From the NCBI RefSeq assembly GCF_000307775.2, contig NZ_KK020676.1:246681-310680 (forward strand): a stretch of 64,000 bases of DNA, in the 5' to 3' direction. Positions 11,226-23,021 of this stretch are shown in pieces. Made by a program: the position numbers and the translations under genes. The stretch's first letter is position 1, and each line of letters begins with the position of its first letter. This DNA is from Stutzerimonas stutzeri KOS6. Its GTDB lineage: Bacteria; Pseudomonadota; Gammaproteobacteria; Pseudomonadales; Pseudomonadaceae. The notes under the pieces are model-generated. The model searched no databases. It was not told where the DNA came from and saw only the letters and a list, made by a program, of their open reading frames with translations.

Positions 11226-13187
11226 ATGCGCCTGAAGTCGCTTACCACTCTCAACACGCTACTGCTCGTAGCGGTCTGCCTCGCGCTCGGCGCCACCCTC
11301 TGGTGGTCGGAGAAGGCGCTGGAACGTCCCTACCTGCTCATGGCGCGCTACCTCGGCCTGTCCCAGCAGTTTCAGCATCAGGCGGCAGAAAACATACACG
11401 CCTACCTGGCCAACGGAGATGCGCTGCGTCACAGTCAGGCACAACAGGCCCTCGACCAGCTCGGACAGGACATCGCCGAGCTGCCCGAAGGGCTGGCGGA
11501 CCAACTGCGCCCAAGCCTGCAGGAACTGACCCGCTTCACCGCCAATGACCTGCTCGCGGCCGGAAAACTGGCCGGCGATCCGCAGGGACTGCTGCTCCAG
11601 GCAGAACGTGAGATGGCCGGCACGCTATCGCAGCTGGATGACTACCGAACCGAAGCCAACCACCCTGGCGCACAGGACTACCAGCGCCCGCTTTTCGCGG
11701 CAGCCCAACAACTGCAACGCCTGGGTCACGCACGCGGCAAACTGGTGAGCAGCGGTCGCGATGAGCTGACCGGCGAGGTGGAGCAGACGCTGCACAATCT
11801 CGAGCAGGAGGCTGCAAAGCTGGAGGCGCTGCCCCTGCTGGGCGTCGAAGCGACAGGCCAGTCGGCGGCGAGCAGTTTCGCGGCGCTGCTGGACCTGGGG
11901 AGTGCCACGGATCAGAGCAGCGAGGATCGAGGCATCGCGCTCAAGCGCGAGCTCGCCAGCCTGATCAAGCGCTACCCGGCCGAGCTCCAGCGCACCCGCC
12001 AGCTGATCCGCCAACGCAGTGAGTTGCTGGACAGCAGCACGCGCAAGATCAGCGCCGTGCAACAGGCGCTGGCCGAACTGGAACCGACGGTACGCGCAGA
12101 GCATGGGCGCATCCAGGCCGAGGTGCGACTGATCCAGGGCGTCATCATCGGGCTCATTCTGCTCATAGCCCTGGCCGCGGACCGCCTGCAACGCCAGCTG
12201 ACCCGCACCCTGAGCCAACTGGTACCGACCCTCTCGGCCTGGGCGGAAGGTGATTTCACCCACGATGCCCGGATCAAGTCGAAGATCCGCGAGATCACCG
12301 ACATCGAGAGCTCGCTCAACCGCCTGCGCAGCTACCTGCTGCAGCTGGTCGGGACGCTTCGCGAACAGACCGTTCAGGTGGCAGACAGCAGCCGCACACT
12401 CGATGAAATGAGCAGCGACCTGCATGACAGCGCACAGCGACAGACCGGCGACACTGCGCAGATCCGCGATTCGCTGGGCGAGCTGGAAGCGACCATCCAG
12501 CAGGTAGCCGACGGCGCCGGCGAAGCCGCCGAGGCCAGCCGTGCCGCCGCGCGTGCCGTGCAGCAGGGCCAGCAGGTGATCGGCGAGAGCCTGACCGGCC
12601 TGCACGGACTGGTCAGCGAGGTGCAGGGCAACGCTGTGGCCATCGAACGCCTGGCCGATGAGACCACCACCATCGGGAACGTGCTGACGGTCATTCGCGC
12701 CATCGCCGAACAGACCAACCTACTCGCGCTCAACGCGGCTATCGAAGCCGCCCGTGCCGGCAGTCATGGGCGCGGCTTCGCAGTCGTGGCAGACGAGGTA
12801 CGCTCGCTGGCGCAGCGCACCAGTGGCGCTACCGAAGAAATCCAGCAGTTGATCGGCAGCCTGCAGCAGGCCGCGCGACAGTCGGTGCTGGCGATGCGCA
12901 GCCAGGTCGAGCATGCCGAAAGCACTGCCAACCTGGCGCAGAGTGCCGATCAGGCGCTGGACGAGATCGTTTCGACCATCGCAACCATCAGCCGCATGGC
13001 GGAGCAGATCGCCCAGGCCACCGCCCAGCAAGGCGATACGGTGAGCGAGATTCGCGGCCACAGCGAACGCATTCACCAGATCGGCGATGCCAACCTGAGC
13101 CATATCAGTCGCGGGCGCGAGCAGAGTGCACAGATGCTGCGCCTGGGCAGTGAACTGGACCGGGCGACCCAGGCGTTCAGGTTCTAA
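11226..13187 (+). CDS. ctpL: Methyl-accepting chemotaxis protein CtpL (phosphate chemoreceptor)
   Basis: In P. aeruginosa CtpL mediates chemotaxis to inorganic phosphate at low phosphate. The 653-residue product has a signal-anchor helix (about 8-27), a long all-helical periplasmic domain (30-295), a second membrane helix (about 300-318), a HAMP region and a cytoplasmic signalling domain with the hairpin tip [18 protein letters not shown] and [27 protein letters not shown] precedes the ATG. The PHO box upstream supports the phosphate assignment; ligand binding itself cannot be read from sequence. No CheR-tethering pentapeptide is present at the C-terminus (ends AFRF). Confidence 0.88.
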   Translation: MRLKSLTTLNTLLLVAVCLALGATLWWSEKALERPYLLMARYLGLSQQFQHQAAENIHAYLANGDALRHSQAQQALDQLGQDIAELPEGLADQLRPSLQELTRFTANDLLAAGKLAGDPQGLLLQAEREMAGTLSQLDDYRTEANHPGAQDYQRPLFAAAQQLQRLGHARGKLVSSGRDELTGEVEQTLHNLEQEAAKLEALPLLGVEATGQSAASSFAALLDLGSATDQSSEDRGIALKRELASLIKRYPAELQRTRQLIRQRSELLDSSTRKISAVQQALAELEPTVRAEHGRIQAEVRLIQGVIIGLILLIALAADRLQRQLTRTLSQLVPTLSAWAEGDFTHDARIKSKIREITDIESSLNRLRSYLLQLVGTLREQTVQVADSSRTLDEMSSDLHDSAQRQTGDTAQIRDSLGELEATIQQVADGAGEAAEASRAAARAVQQGQQVIGESLTGLHGLVSEVQGNAVAIERLADETTTIGNVLTVIRAIAEQTNLLALNAAIEAARAGSHGRGFAVVADEVRSLAQRTSGATEEIQQLIGSLQQAARQSVLAMRSQVEHAESTANLAQSADQALDEIVSTIATISRMAEQIAQATAQQGDTVSEIRGHSERIHQIGDANLSHISRGREQSAQMLRLGSELDRATQAFRF

Positions 13188-13189
13188 AA

Positions 13190-13215
13190 AACGGAGCCTG
13201 ACGCTCCGTTTTCTT
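13190..13215. terminator. Bidirectional intrinsic terminator between ctpL and ygiQ
   Basis: AACGGAGC (13190-13197) pairs with GCTCCGTT (13203-13210) around a five-base loop, with A residues before and T residues after. It starts two bases after the ctpL stop and can serve both convergent genes. Confidence 0.88.
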
Positions 13216-13235
13216 ATGCCGAGGAAGCGCTACCG

Positions 13236-15515
<2,280 letters not shown>

Positions 15516-15671
15516 GGCTGGAAACCGGGGCAGCGAAAACGGGCGCGGAATATAGCACAAAAAATAACCAAGTCCGACCACCGCACAGGGTCTTTATCCA
15601 CCCCGCGACAGCCGCGCGCAGATAACCGGCAGCGCCGGCTACGCCCGTGCGCCCCGACTCAACGCTCCGGG

Positions 15672-16748
15672 TCAGCCGATATAGCGCCGGGGGACCCTGC
15701 CGGTCACCTTGGTCAGCAACTCGTAGCCGATGGTGCCGCAGGCTTGGGCGAGTTCGTCGACCGGCATCTGCACGCCCCACAGCTCCACCGCGTCGCCGAG
15801 CTGTGCCTGGGGCAAGTCCGTCAGATCCACCGCGAGCATGTCCATCGAGACCCGGCCGGCAAGCGGCACCCGCTGCCCGCGGATGACTACCGAAGTGCCG
15901 GAGGGCGCGGTTCTTGGATAGCCGTCGGCATATCCGCAACTGACGGTGCCGATCCGCGACGGCCGCTGCGCCAGCCAACCGGCGCCGTAGCCGACGCTTT
16001 CACCGGCCGGCACCTCACGAACGGCGATCAGGGCGCCGGTCAGCGTCATCGCCGGCTTGAGCCCCAGCTCCCTGGCGCTCAACTCGGCAAAGGGCGTGGC
16101 CCCGTACAGCATGATGCCGGGACGGATCCAGGCCATGTGCGCCTGGGGCAACGTCAGTACCGCGGCGGAGTTGGCCAGCGAACAGTTATCGAATTGCAGC
16201 GACAGCAGTTCGGCATAGCGCTCCAGCTGAATTTCGGTCAGTGGATGGCCGCGCTCGTCGGCGCAGGCAAAGTGGCTGATCAGGTTCAGCTCGCCGACCT
16301 GGACTGCGCCCTTGAGCCGCGCATGACATTCGCGCAGACCGTCCATGCTGAAGCCCAGCCGGTGCATGCCCGAGTCCAGCTTGAGCCAGACATTCAGCGG
16401 CCGTGACAGCTCGGCGCCCAGCAGCCATTCGGCCTGACGCTGATCCTGAATGGCGATGTCCAGCCCCAGTTCCGCCGCGCGCACGTATTCGGCCGGCTCG
16501 AAACAGCCTTCAAGCAGCAGGATCCGAGCCTCGGGCGCGCTGGCGCGGATGTCTTCGGCCTCCTCCAGGCACGCCACGGCAAAACCGTCGGCGATGTCGC
16601 GCAGGGCGGTCACCGCTTGCCGCGCACCATGCCCGTAGGCATTGGCCTTGACCACGGCGAAAGCCTGGCGCTGCGGTGCGCACTGCTTGGCGAGCAGGTA
16701 GTTGTGGCGAAGTGCGGTCAGATCGACCGTAGCAACCAGCGGACGCAT
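15672..16748 (-). CDS. alr: Alanine racemase
   Basis: Interconverts L- and D-alanine with pyridoxal phosphate, supplying D-Ala for peptidoglycan. The 358-residue product has the PLP lysine Lys34 in AVVKANAYGHG, the substrate-binding blocks LKLDSGMHRLGF and ISHFACADE, and the catalytic Tyr in VGYGAGW. Position next to dnaB identifies it as the alr copy rather than dadX, which sits with dadA. No dadA is present here. Confidence 0.95.
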   Translation of the reverse strand: MRPLVATVDLTALRHNYLLAKQCAPQRQAFAVVKANAYGHGARQAVTALRDIADGFAVACLEEAEDIRASAPEARILLLEGCFEPAEYVRAAELGLDIAIQDQRQAEWLLGAELSRPLNVWLKLDSGMHRLGFSMDGLRECHARLKGAVQVGELNLISHFACADERGHPLTEIQLERYAELLSLQFDNCSLANSAAVLTLPQAHMAWIRPGIMLYGATPFAELSARELGLKPAMTLTGALIAVREVPAGESVGYGAGWLAQRPSRIGTVSCGYADGYPRTAPSGTSVVIRGQRVPLAGRVSMDMLAVDLTDLPQAQLGDAVELWGVQMPVDELAQACGTIGYELLTKVTGRVPRRYIG

Positions 16749-16955
16749 GGATTGGTTCCTGTACAGCGGAGGGAAAGCGGAAATCTTACTCCTGCCGGGG
16801 TATTCGCGCAGAGGCTTGGCGCTTGAGAGGATTCGGAAAGCAACTCAGCCCTTTTCGGCGCTGATAACGCAGCGGCGAGCTGCAACCCGCCTGGCTCCGC
16901 TTTTTTCGTCGAGCCCTCCAGCCTCCAGCGCCTTCAGCGACCGCTCTTCCTGCGC

Positions 16956-18350
16956 TTACTCGTCATCGAACTGATAACTGCCCGGCGCCAGATTCTCGAA
17001 GCGCGAGTACTTGCCCAGGAAGGCCAGGCGCGTGGTACCGATCGGGCCGTTCCGCTGCTTGCCGATGATGATTTCGGCGACGCCCTTGTACTCGGTTTCC
17101 GGGTGATAGACCTCGTCGCGGTAGACGAACATGATGATGTCCGCGTCCTGCTCGATCGCCCCGGATTCACGCAAGTCGGAGTTCACCGGGCGCTTGTTGG
17201 GGCGCTGTTCCAGCGAGCGGTTGAGCTGCGACAGGGCGATCACCGGACAGTTGAATTCTTTCGCCAGGCCCTTGAGCGAGCGCGAAATCTCGGAGATCTC
17301 GTTGACGCGGCTGTCGCCGCTGGAGCCCGGAATCTGCATCAGCTGCAGGTAGTCGACCATGATCATGGCGATTTCGCCATGTTCGCGAGCCAGACGCCGG
17401 GTCCGCGCGCGCATCTCGGAGGGGCTGATACCGGCCGTATCGTCGATGAACAGCTTGCGATCGTTGAGCAGGTTGACCGCCGAGGTCAGCCGCGGCCAGT
17501 CGTCATCGTCGAGCTTACCGGCACGTACCTTGGTCTGGTCGATGCGTCCGAGCGAGGCGAGCATACGAATGACGATGGAGTCGGCTGGCATCTCCAGGGA
17601 GAACACCAGCACCGCCTTGTCGGTACGCAACACGGCATTCTCGACGAGGTTCATGGCAAAGGTGGTCTTACCCATCGATGGACGCCCAGCGACGATGATC
17701 AGGTCAGCCGGCTGCAAGCCGCTGGTGGCTTCGTCCAGATCGGTGAAACCGGTGGATAGGCCGGTGATCGCCTCGCCGGCATTGAACAGGGTGTCGATAC
17801 GGTCGATAGCCTTGACCAGGATGTCGTTGATGCCGATCGGCCCGCCGGTCTTGGGCCGCGCCTCGGCGATCCGGAAGATCAGCCGCTCGGCTTCGTCAAG
17901 GATCTCCTCGCCGGTTCGGCCCTGCGGGGCGTAGGCGCTATCGGCGATCTCGTTGCTGATGCCGATCAGCTGCCGCAGCGTGGCACGCTCGCGAATGATC
18001 TGCGCATAGGCCTTGATGTTCGCCACCGACGGCGTGTTCTTCGCCAGTTCGCCGAGATAGGCCAGCCCGCCGACCTGCGGCAGGTGACCTTCCTTGTCCA
18101 ACTGCTCGGACAGGGTCACCACGTCGAACGGTGAGTTGCGCTCGGCCAGGGTGAAGATGGCGCGAAAGATGAGGCGATGGTCATGGCGATAGAAGTCGCC
18201 ATCGGATACCTGGTCGAGCACACGCTCCCAGGCATTGTTGTCCAGCATCAGACCGCCGAGTACCGCCTGCTCAGCCTCGATGGAGTGTGGCGGCACCTTG
18301 AGCGCGGCGGTTTCCAGATCGTACTGCTGGGGGACACTGATGTCGTTCAT
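16956..18350 (-). CDS. dnaB: Replicative DNA helicase DnaB
   Basis: Hexameric 5'-3' helicase that opens the replication fork and recruits primase. The 464-residue product has the N-terminal primase-interaction domain (about 15-120; PPHSIEAEQAVLGGLML), a linker, and a RecA-like core with Walker A GRPSMGKT (near 220), MVDYLQLM as Walker B and the C-terminal DLRESGAIEQDADIIMF. The ATG at 18350 gives the family start MNDISVPQQ. A strong terminator lies just upstream at 18372-18412, so dnaB must depend on read-through or a promoter inside that gap. Confidence 0.97.
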   Translation of the reverse strand: MNDISVPQQYDLETAALKVPPHSIEAEQAVLGGLMLDNNAWERVLDQVSDGDFYRHDHRLIFRAIFTLAERNSPFDVVTLSEQLDKEGHLPQVGGLAYLGELAKNTPSVANIKAYAQIIRERATLRQLIGISNEIADSAYAPQGRTGEEILDEAERLIFRIAEARPKTGGPIGINDILVKAIDRIDTLFNAGEAITGLSTGFTDLDEATSGLQPADLIIVAGRPSMGKTTFAMNLVENAVLRTDKAVLVFSLEMPADSIVIRMLASLGRIDQTKVRAGKLDDDDWPRLTSAVNLLNDRKLFIDDTAGISPSEMRARTRRLAREHGEIAMIMVDYLQLMQIPGSSGDSRVNEISEISRSLKGLAKEFNCPVIALSQLNRSLEQRPNKRPVNSDLRESGAIEQDADIIMFVYRDEVYHPETEYKGVAEIIIGKQRNGPIGTTRLAFLGKYSRFENLAPGSYQFDDE

Positions 18351-18371
18351 GGCACTCGGAATTCGAAACGG

Positions 18372-18412
18372 AAAAAACAAAGGGCACGCTCCACTCGCGT
18401 GGAAGCGTGCCC
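18372..18412 (-). terminator. Terminator of the rpsF-rpsR-rplI operon
   Basis: On the minus strand GGGCACGCTTCC pairs with GGAGCGTGCCC across an eight-base loop and is followed by TTTGTTTTTT. It ends 22 bases before the dnaB start. A second small hairpin lies between it and the rplI stop, at about 18425-18447. Confidence 0.9.
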
Positions 18413-18451
18413 GATGTTACGCGTCAGGCACCAACGGTGCCAGACGATGGC

Positions 18452-18898
18452 TTAGCCGGCTACGACGATCAGCTTGACGGTCGCTTCGACGTCGGAGTGC
18501 AGGTGCACGGCCACGTCGTATTCGCCGGTCTGGCGGATGGTGCCGTTCGGCAGACGAACTTCGCTCTTCGCCACTTCGACGCCAGAGGCGGTCAGTGCAT
18601 CAGCGATGTCGTGAGTACCGATGGAACCGAACAGCTTGCCCTCATCGCCCGCGGTGGCGGTGATGGTGACTTCCAGTTCGGCCAGCTGAGCAGCACGAGT
18701 TTCGGCAGAAGCCTTCTTCTCGGCAGCGGCTTTTTCCAGCTCGGCGCGGCGGGCTTCGAACTCGGCGATGTTGGCCGGGGTCGCAGCAGTAGCCTTGCCT
18801 TGCGGCAGCAGGTAGTTACGGCCGTAACCGGCCTTGACGTTTACCTTGTCGCCCAGGTTGCCCAGGTTGGCGATCTTTTCCAGCAGGATGACTTCCAT
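18452..18898 (-). CDS. rplI: 50S ribosomal protein L9
   Basis: L9 binds 23S rRNA at the L1 stalk base and helps keep frame. The 148-residue product has the N-terminal globular domain with [13 protein letters not shown], the long connecting helix rich in A/E/K (about 45-75), and the C-terminal domain with [16 protein letters not shown]. It follows rpsF, rpsR and the DUF2232 gene on the same strand and is followed by a terminator. Confidence 0.98.
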   Translation of the reverse strand: MEVILLEKIANLGNLGDKVNVKAGYGRNYLLPQGKATAATPANIAEFEARRAELEKAAAEKKASAETRAAQLAELEVTITATAGDEGKLFGSIGTHDIADALTASGVEVAKSEVRLPNGTIRQTGEYDVAVHLHSDVEATVKLIVVAG

Positions 18899-18919
18899 TT
18901 GAGTCTTACCTCTTAACTT

Positions 18920-19813
18920 TTAACCTTCACCGTTCGCAGGCCCCGCACCGTTCTTACCGGCTGCGCGACCGCGAAAATCAAACAGACTGTCGACAATGGC
19001 CAAAACGGCCAGTAGCGGATAAATCAACTGCATGAACAGCACCAGCGTGACGTAAAGCCCCACCAGCCAGAACCGTGGCAAGCGCCCCTGAGCCACCAGC
19101 CCGTGCATCAGCGCGATGCCGGCAAACACCAGCGGCACGCTGCACAACGGGGCCAATACGGCCAGTTGTGCGCCCAGATTCGGCCCCAGCAGCATGCCCA
19201 CCAACAGCAGCATCGCCAGCGGCGCTGGAAACCGCAGCGCTCGAAACTCGCTGCCGAAACCGCCCGGGTTGTACAACAGCGCCTGCCAGTAGCGGCCCAG
19301 CATCAGGCTCAACAGGGTGACGATCTGCAGCAAAGCAGCCAGAAGGCCGGTCAGCACCGGTACCAGCAACGACTCCAACCGGCCGCGCTCATCCACCGAA
19401 AGCTGCTGATAGGCACCCGACAATGCGTCAGGCAGCACTTTCTGCAACTCGCTGGCCAGCGCCGTGATCGGCTCGCCGAATACCGCACCGAGCGCCCAGA
19501 CATACAGCAGCCCCAGGCCCACGCTGCACAACATCACCCGCACCCACGACGCCTGACTGCGTAACAGCAGAGCCAGCCCCAGCGAGCCCAGCAATACCAG
19601 CAGGGTTCGCGGATCGCCGAAGTACCACCAGGCCAGTGCCGGCAATATCGCCCAGACCAGCACCCCCAGCGCATCGTTGAGGCCGCGGCGCAACAACACC
19701 AGGCTGCCCGCAGCTGCACTCAGCCAGAACAACATGGGCAACGCTGCAGCACCTGCCACCACGAAGATGGCCTGCATACGGCCGCGCATGATGAACTCAG
19801 CCAGGGCGCGCAT
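18920..19813 (-). CDS. DUF2232-type polytopic membrane protein between rpsR and rplI
   Basis: A 297-residue very hydrophobic protein with about eight predicted membrane helices and a short basic C-terminal tail (FRGRAAGKNGAGPANGEG). It resembles the PA4933/YybS-like (DUF2232) proteins found between rpsR and rplI in Pseudomonas. No catalytic motif is visible and no role is known to me. It sits inside a ribosomal-protein operon, so it should be expressed with growth rate. Confidence 0.85.
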   Translation of the reverse strand: MRALAEFIMRGRMQAIFVVAGAAALPMLFWLSAAAGSLVLLRRGLNDALGVLVWAILPALAWWYFGDPRTLLVLLGSLGLALLLRSQASWVRVMLCSVGLGLLYVWALGAVFGEPITALASELQKVLPDALSGAYQQLSVDERGRLESLLVPVLTGLLAALLQIVTLLSLMLGRYWQALLYNPGGFGSEFRALRFPAPLAMLLLVGMLLGPNLGAQLAVLAPLCSVPLVFAGIALMHGLVAQGRLPRFWLVGLYVTLVLFMQLIYPLLAVLAIVDSLFDFRGRAAGKNGAGPANGEG

Positions 19814-19847
19814 GCGATCTATCCTTTACTTCTGTCGACCAGCCGGA

Positions 19848-20078
19848 TCAACGGCCGTGGCTGTCGGTGTAGGGCAGCAGGGCCAGGTAGCGGGCGCGCT
19901 TGATAGCGGTAGCCAGCTGACGCTGATAACGTGCCTTGGTTCCGGTGATACGGCTAGGAACGATCTTGCCGGTCTCGGAGATGTAGGCCTTCAGGGTGTT
20001 GAGATCCTTGTAATCGATCTCTTTCACGCCTTCGGCGGTGAAACGGCAGAACTTACGACGACGGAAAAAACGTGCCAT
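19848..20078 (-). CDS. rpsR: 30S ribosomal protein S18
   Basis: S18 forms a heterodimer with S6 on the platform of the small subunit. The 76-residue product shows the family pattern [12 protein letters not shown] and [19 protein letters not shown], with the [13 protein letters not shown]-terminus. It starts 28 bases after the rpsF stop, in the same operon. Confidence 0.98.
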   Translation of the reverse strand: MARFFRRRKFCRFTAEGVKEIDYKDLNTLKAYISETGKIVPSRITGTKARYQRQLATAIKRARYLALLPYTDSHGR

Positions 20079-20106
20079 GAAATAGGCTCCTCAATAGATC
20101 CGTGGA

Positions 20107-20526
20107 TTACTCGTCAGCGTTGTTATCGCTGCCGTCACTGTCGCTCTCGCTGGAGCCATCAGTGCTTTCAGGGCGATCACGACGCTCGCGGCGCTCGCTA
20201 CGGTTTTCCTCGGCCTTGAGCATTTCGGACTGTTCGGTCTCGGCTTCGTCGCGACGAATGATCAGGTTGCGGATGACAGCGTCGTTGTAGCGGAAGTTGT
20301 CTTCCAGCTCGGCCAGTGCCTTGCCGCTGCACTCGACGTTCAGCATCACGTAGTGAGCCTTGTGAACGTTGTTGATGGCATAAGCCAGCTGACGACGGCC
20401 CCAGTCTTCCAGGCGGTGGATCTTGCCGCCGTCTTCTTCGATCAGCTTGGTGTAACGCTCCACCATGCCGCCGACCTGCTCGCTCTGGTCCGGGTGAACC
20501 AGAAAGATGATTTCGTAATGACGCAT
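20107..20526 (-). CDS. rpsF: 30S ribosomal protein S6
   Basis: S6 partners S18 in the 30S platform. The 139-residue product begins [18 protein letters not shown] and has the conserved [19 protein letters not shown]. The C-terminal tail past residue 105 is acidic and rich in E, S, D and R, the kind of region the modification enzyme RimK extends with glutamates in this group. The start is preceded by TAAGGAGC. It opens the operon rpsF-rpsR-DUF2232-rplI. Confidence 0.98.
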   Translation of the reverse strand: MRHYEIIFLVHPDQSEQVGGMVERYTKLIEEDGGKIHRLEDWGRRQLAYAINNVHKAHYVMLNVECSGKALAELEDNFRYNDAVIRNLIIRRDEAETEQSEMLKAEENRSERRERRDRPESTDGSSESDSDGSDNNADE

Positions 20527-20547
20527 AACTGCTCCTTACGGGTTGCA

Positions 20548-20570
20548 GCCTGCCGCCGATGCGGTCAGGC
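20548..20570 (-). promoter_or_regulatory. Possible S6:S18 autoregulatory leader hairpin of rpsF
   Basis: Just before the rpsF ribosome site the minus strand reads GCCTG, ACCG, CATCGGCGG, CAGGC, a stem whose interior carries a CCG. S6:S18 leader elements in many bacteria contain a conserved CCG near a bulge next to the start site. The position fits; the detailed structure match is inference. Confidence 0.45.
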
Positions 20571-20641
20571 AAGGAGTGAATGACTTGTTGTCCCGCCTGC
20601 AGGAAGGCGCGCAAGCGCCTGCCACCCAGGCAAGGGGCGCC

Positions 20642-20670
20642 ATTCTAGAGAAGGGCCGACAGCGGCGCAA
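20642..20670 (-). promoter_or_regulatory. Sigma-70 promoter of the S6/S18/L9 operon
   Basis: On the minus strand TTGCGC (20670-20665) and TAGAAT (20647-20642) are separated by 17 bases. GC-rich GGCGCCCC follows the -10, a discriminator typical of stringently controlled ribosomal promoters. It leaves a leader of about 110 bases. Confidence 0.72.
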
Positions 20671-20705
20671 GGCAAACTGGTGAATATTTAACCAGCACCG
20701 GGCGT

Positions 20706-22847
20706 TCAGCGTCTTGCTGCCTCGCGCTCGGCGCGAATGGCGTCGAGAAGGTCGCGCACCTGATGGATATCGTAGGGTTTGATCATGGTCCGCAACCGGC
20801 TCACCCCGACGTCGGAGGCGCTAACCGCGTATCCCGAGGCGATCACCAGCGAAAGCACCGGATGGCGGGCTGCGGCCTGCCGGACAAGGTCGATGCCGCT
20901 CATCCCGGCCAACCCCACATCGGTAAGCAGCACGTCGAAAGACTGCCGCTCGAGCGCCTCCAGTGCCTCTTCTGCCGTCTCGTGGACCTCGACCTGATGA
21001 CCGAGCTCCATCATCACCTCGCCGGTCAGCATGCGCAGCGTCGGATCATCCTCGACGAAGAGGATCCTCAATCCCATGTCCGCGGCGGGCGAGGCATCGC
21101 CCGCAACCTGCGACTGTTCTGCCAACGGCACCTCGGCCGCGACAGCATCCTGACTCTCATCCGCACAGCGCGGGAGGTGCACGCGCACCGCCGCGCCACC
21201 AGCCTCATCGCTGTCCAGCGTGACGAAGCCGCCACTCTGCTTGACGAACCCATAGACCATGCTCAGGCCCAGCCCCGACGCCCTACTGTCCTGCTTGGTG
21301 GTAAAGAAGGGCTCGAATGCGCGAGCACGAACCTCGTCGCTCATGCCGCCACCCTGGTCGATGACGCTGAGCGACACGAAATCGCCATGCTGCTCGGCCC
21401 CAGCTCCGCCCCTCAGCGAGCGATTCTCCAGGCGCAGTATCAGCCGCCCCCTGCCCGCCATCGCATCACGCGCATTGGCCGCCAGATTCAGCACCACGCT
21501 CTGCAGATTGCCGACATCGACGAATACCGGCCACGGACGACCCAGCACCTCCAGCTCGACCTGCACGGCCGACCCCAGGGCACCATTGAGCAACTCATGC
21601 ATCTGTTCGAGAAGATCCGGCAGATGAACCTGTCGCGGCAGCAACGGCTGACGACTGGCGAAGGCCAGCAGCTGGGAGGCCAGGCGGGCACCTTTCTCGA
21701 CGCCACTGACCGCCGCATCCAGCCGTCTGACTGCGGTCTCATCGCTGCCAACATTGCGCCGCAACAGCTGCAGATTGCCACCTATGATCTGCAGCATGTT
21801 ATTGAAGTCATGGGCAATACCGCCGGTCAGCTTGCCCACCGCCTCAAGCCGCTGAGCCTGCTGCAAGGCCCGCTCGGCGGCTTGCCGTTCGACCTCGCTC
21901 TGGCGGAGCGCCAGGGTTCGCTCGCGCACCAGCTCCTCCAACTGCTCGCGATAACGGCGCAACTCCACCTCGTTGCGCTGCTGCTCGGTTACATCCTGCC
22001 CCTGAACGAAGATGCCGATCACCCGACCATCGTTTTCCATGATCGGCTGTAGAACGAAGTCCAGGATCGCCTCTTCCGCAGCCCTGTCCGGATGCCGCCT
22101 GAGAAACAGAGAAACGCGTTTGCCGACGTAGGGCCGGCCAGTCTCATAGACCTCGTCGAGCAGCCCGAGAAGAGCCTGCCCCTCGACCTCGGGCAAACCT
22201 TCACGCACCGTCTTGCCCAGCAACTGACGATGCCCGGTGACCCGCCGATACGCGTCGTTGACCAATTCGTAGACATGCTCCGGCCCACGTAGAAAACAGA
22301 CGAAACCAGGCGCCTGGGCGAACAGTCGGCGCAACTGCTCGCCCTCGGACTGCAGCAGGCGCGCCCGAGACATCACGCCCTGCTCGAGCTGCTCCACCGG
22401 CTGCCCAGTGCCGGCCGCCTCACTTCGCGAGCCCTTCATCACCTGCAGCTCGGTGATGTCCGAGGTGTGCTGGAGTATCGCGACGACATCTCCCCGCTCG
22501 TCCAGGATCGGCGTATGCGTGGCACTCCAGTAACGATCCTCGTAAACCGGCCCGTGCGGGGTATGCCTCGCAATCGAATAACGGATCACCGGCAGCGTAT
22601 CGACGGCCTTGCGGCTAAGCACGCGCGCGAACGAGTCGAGCAACTCCTGCACGTGCGTCGCTTCGGGGGACAGCGGATCAGCCGCAAAGGCCTCGTGCAG
22701 GCGCTTGCCCTGGATGTCCGCCAGCGCCCGGCCGGTGAGCGCCAGGTAAGCCTCGTTGGCATCCACGATGCGCAGCTCGCGATCGAGCAGGACGTAAGCG
22801 TTCGGGGACAGCCTGAACAGGCTTTCGAAAGACGGGCGCTGCTGCAT
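20706..22847 (-). CDS. Hybrid sensor histidine kinase: PAS-PAS-HisKA-HATPase-receiver
   Basis: A 713-residue cytoplasmic-looking hybrid kinase with no membrane helix. PAS 1 spans about 8-132 (NAYVLLDRELRIVDANEAY), PAS 2 about 172-290, then a coiled coil (290-335), the H-box LTGGIAHDFNNML with His346, an HATPase domain with NLAANARDAM, DQGGGM and SGLGLSMVYGF, and a C-terminal receiver from about 591 with phosphoacceptor Asp643 and Lys690. No histidine phosphotransfer or output protein lies nearby, so partner and signal are unknown. It sits between rpsF and rlmB, which are adjacent in P. aeruginosa. Confidence 0.93.
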   Translation of the reverse strand: MQQRPSFESLFRLSPNAYVLLDRELRIVDANEAYLALTGRALADIQGKRLHEAFAADPLSPEATHVQELLDSFARVLSRKAVDTLPVIRYSIARHTPHGPVYEDRYWSATHTPILDERGDVVAILQHTSDITELQVMKGSRSEAAGTGQPVEQLEQGVMSRARLLQSEGEQLRRLFAQAPGFVCFLRGPEHVYELVNDAYRRVTGHRQLLGKTVREGLPEVEGQALLGLLDEVYETGRPYVGKRVSLFLRRHPDRAAEEAILDFVLQPIMENDGRVIGIFVQGQDVTEQQRNEVELRRYREQLEELVRERTLALRQSEVERQAAERALQQAQRLEAVGKLTGGIAHDFNNMLQIIGGNLQLLRRNVGSDETAVRRLDAAVSGVEKGARLASQLLAFASRQPLLPRQVHLPDLLEQMHELLNGALGSAVQVELEVLGRPWPVFVDVGNLQSVVLNLAANARDAMAGRGRLILRLENRSLRGGAGAEQHGDFVSLSVIDQGGGMSDEVRARAFEPFFTTKQDSRASGLGLSMVYGFVKQSGGFVTLDSDEAGGAAVRVHLPRCADESQDAVAAEVPLAEQSQVAGDASPAADMGLRILFVEDDPTLRMLTGEVMMELGHQVEVHETAEEALEALERQSFDVLLTDVGLAGMSGIDLVRQAAARHPVLSLVIASGYAVSASDVGVSRLRTMIKPYDIHQVRDLLDAIRAEREAARR

Positions 22848-22893
22848 ACAACCTCCATGGTACGAGCCTGACGCCGCGTAACGAACCCAGCAA

Positions 22894-22915
22894 GGCTCCG
22901 GCAGCTCCCGGAGCC
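22894..22915. repeat. Perfect GC-rich inverted repeat upstream of the hybrid kinase
   Basis: GGCTCCGG pairs with CCGGAGCC around a six-base loop, 47 bases before the kinase start. There is no T run on either strand, so a classic terminator is unlikely; it could be an operator or a Rho-related end for rlmB transcripts. Confidence 0.45.
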
Positions 22916-23021
22916 CTCAAGCAGTGAATCGAACAGCCGCTATCCGGCGGATTGGGCCTAGGACAGCGATTGACCACGGAAAGACCGATGGGTTTCAGAG
23001 CAATGTCGGCGCAGCCCGATA

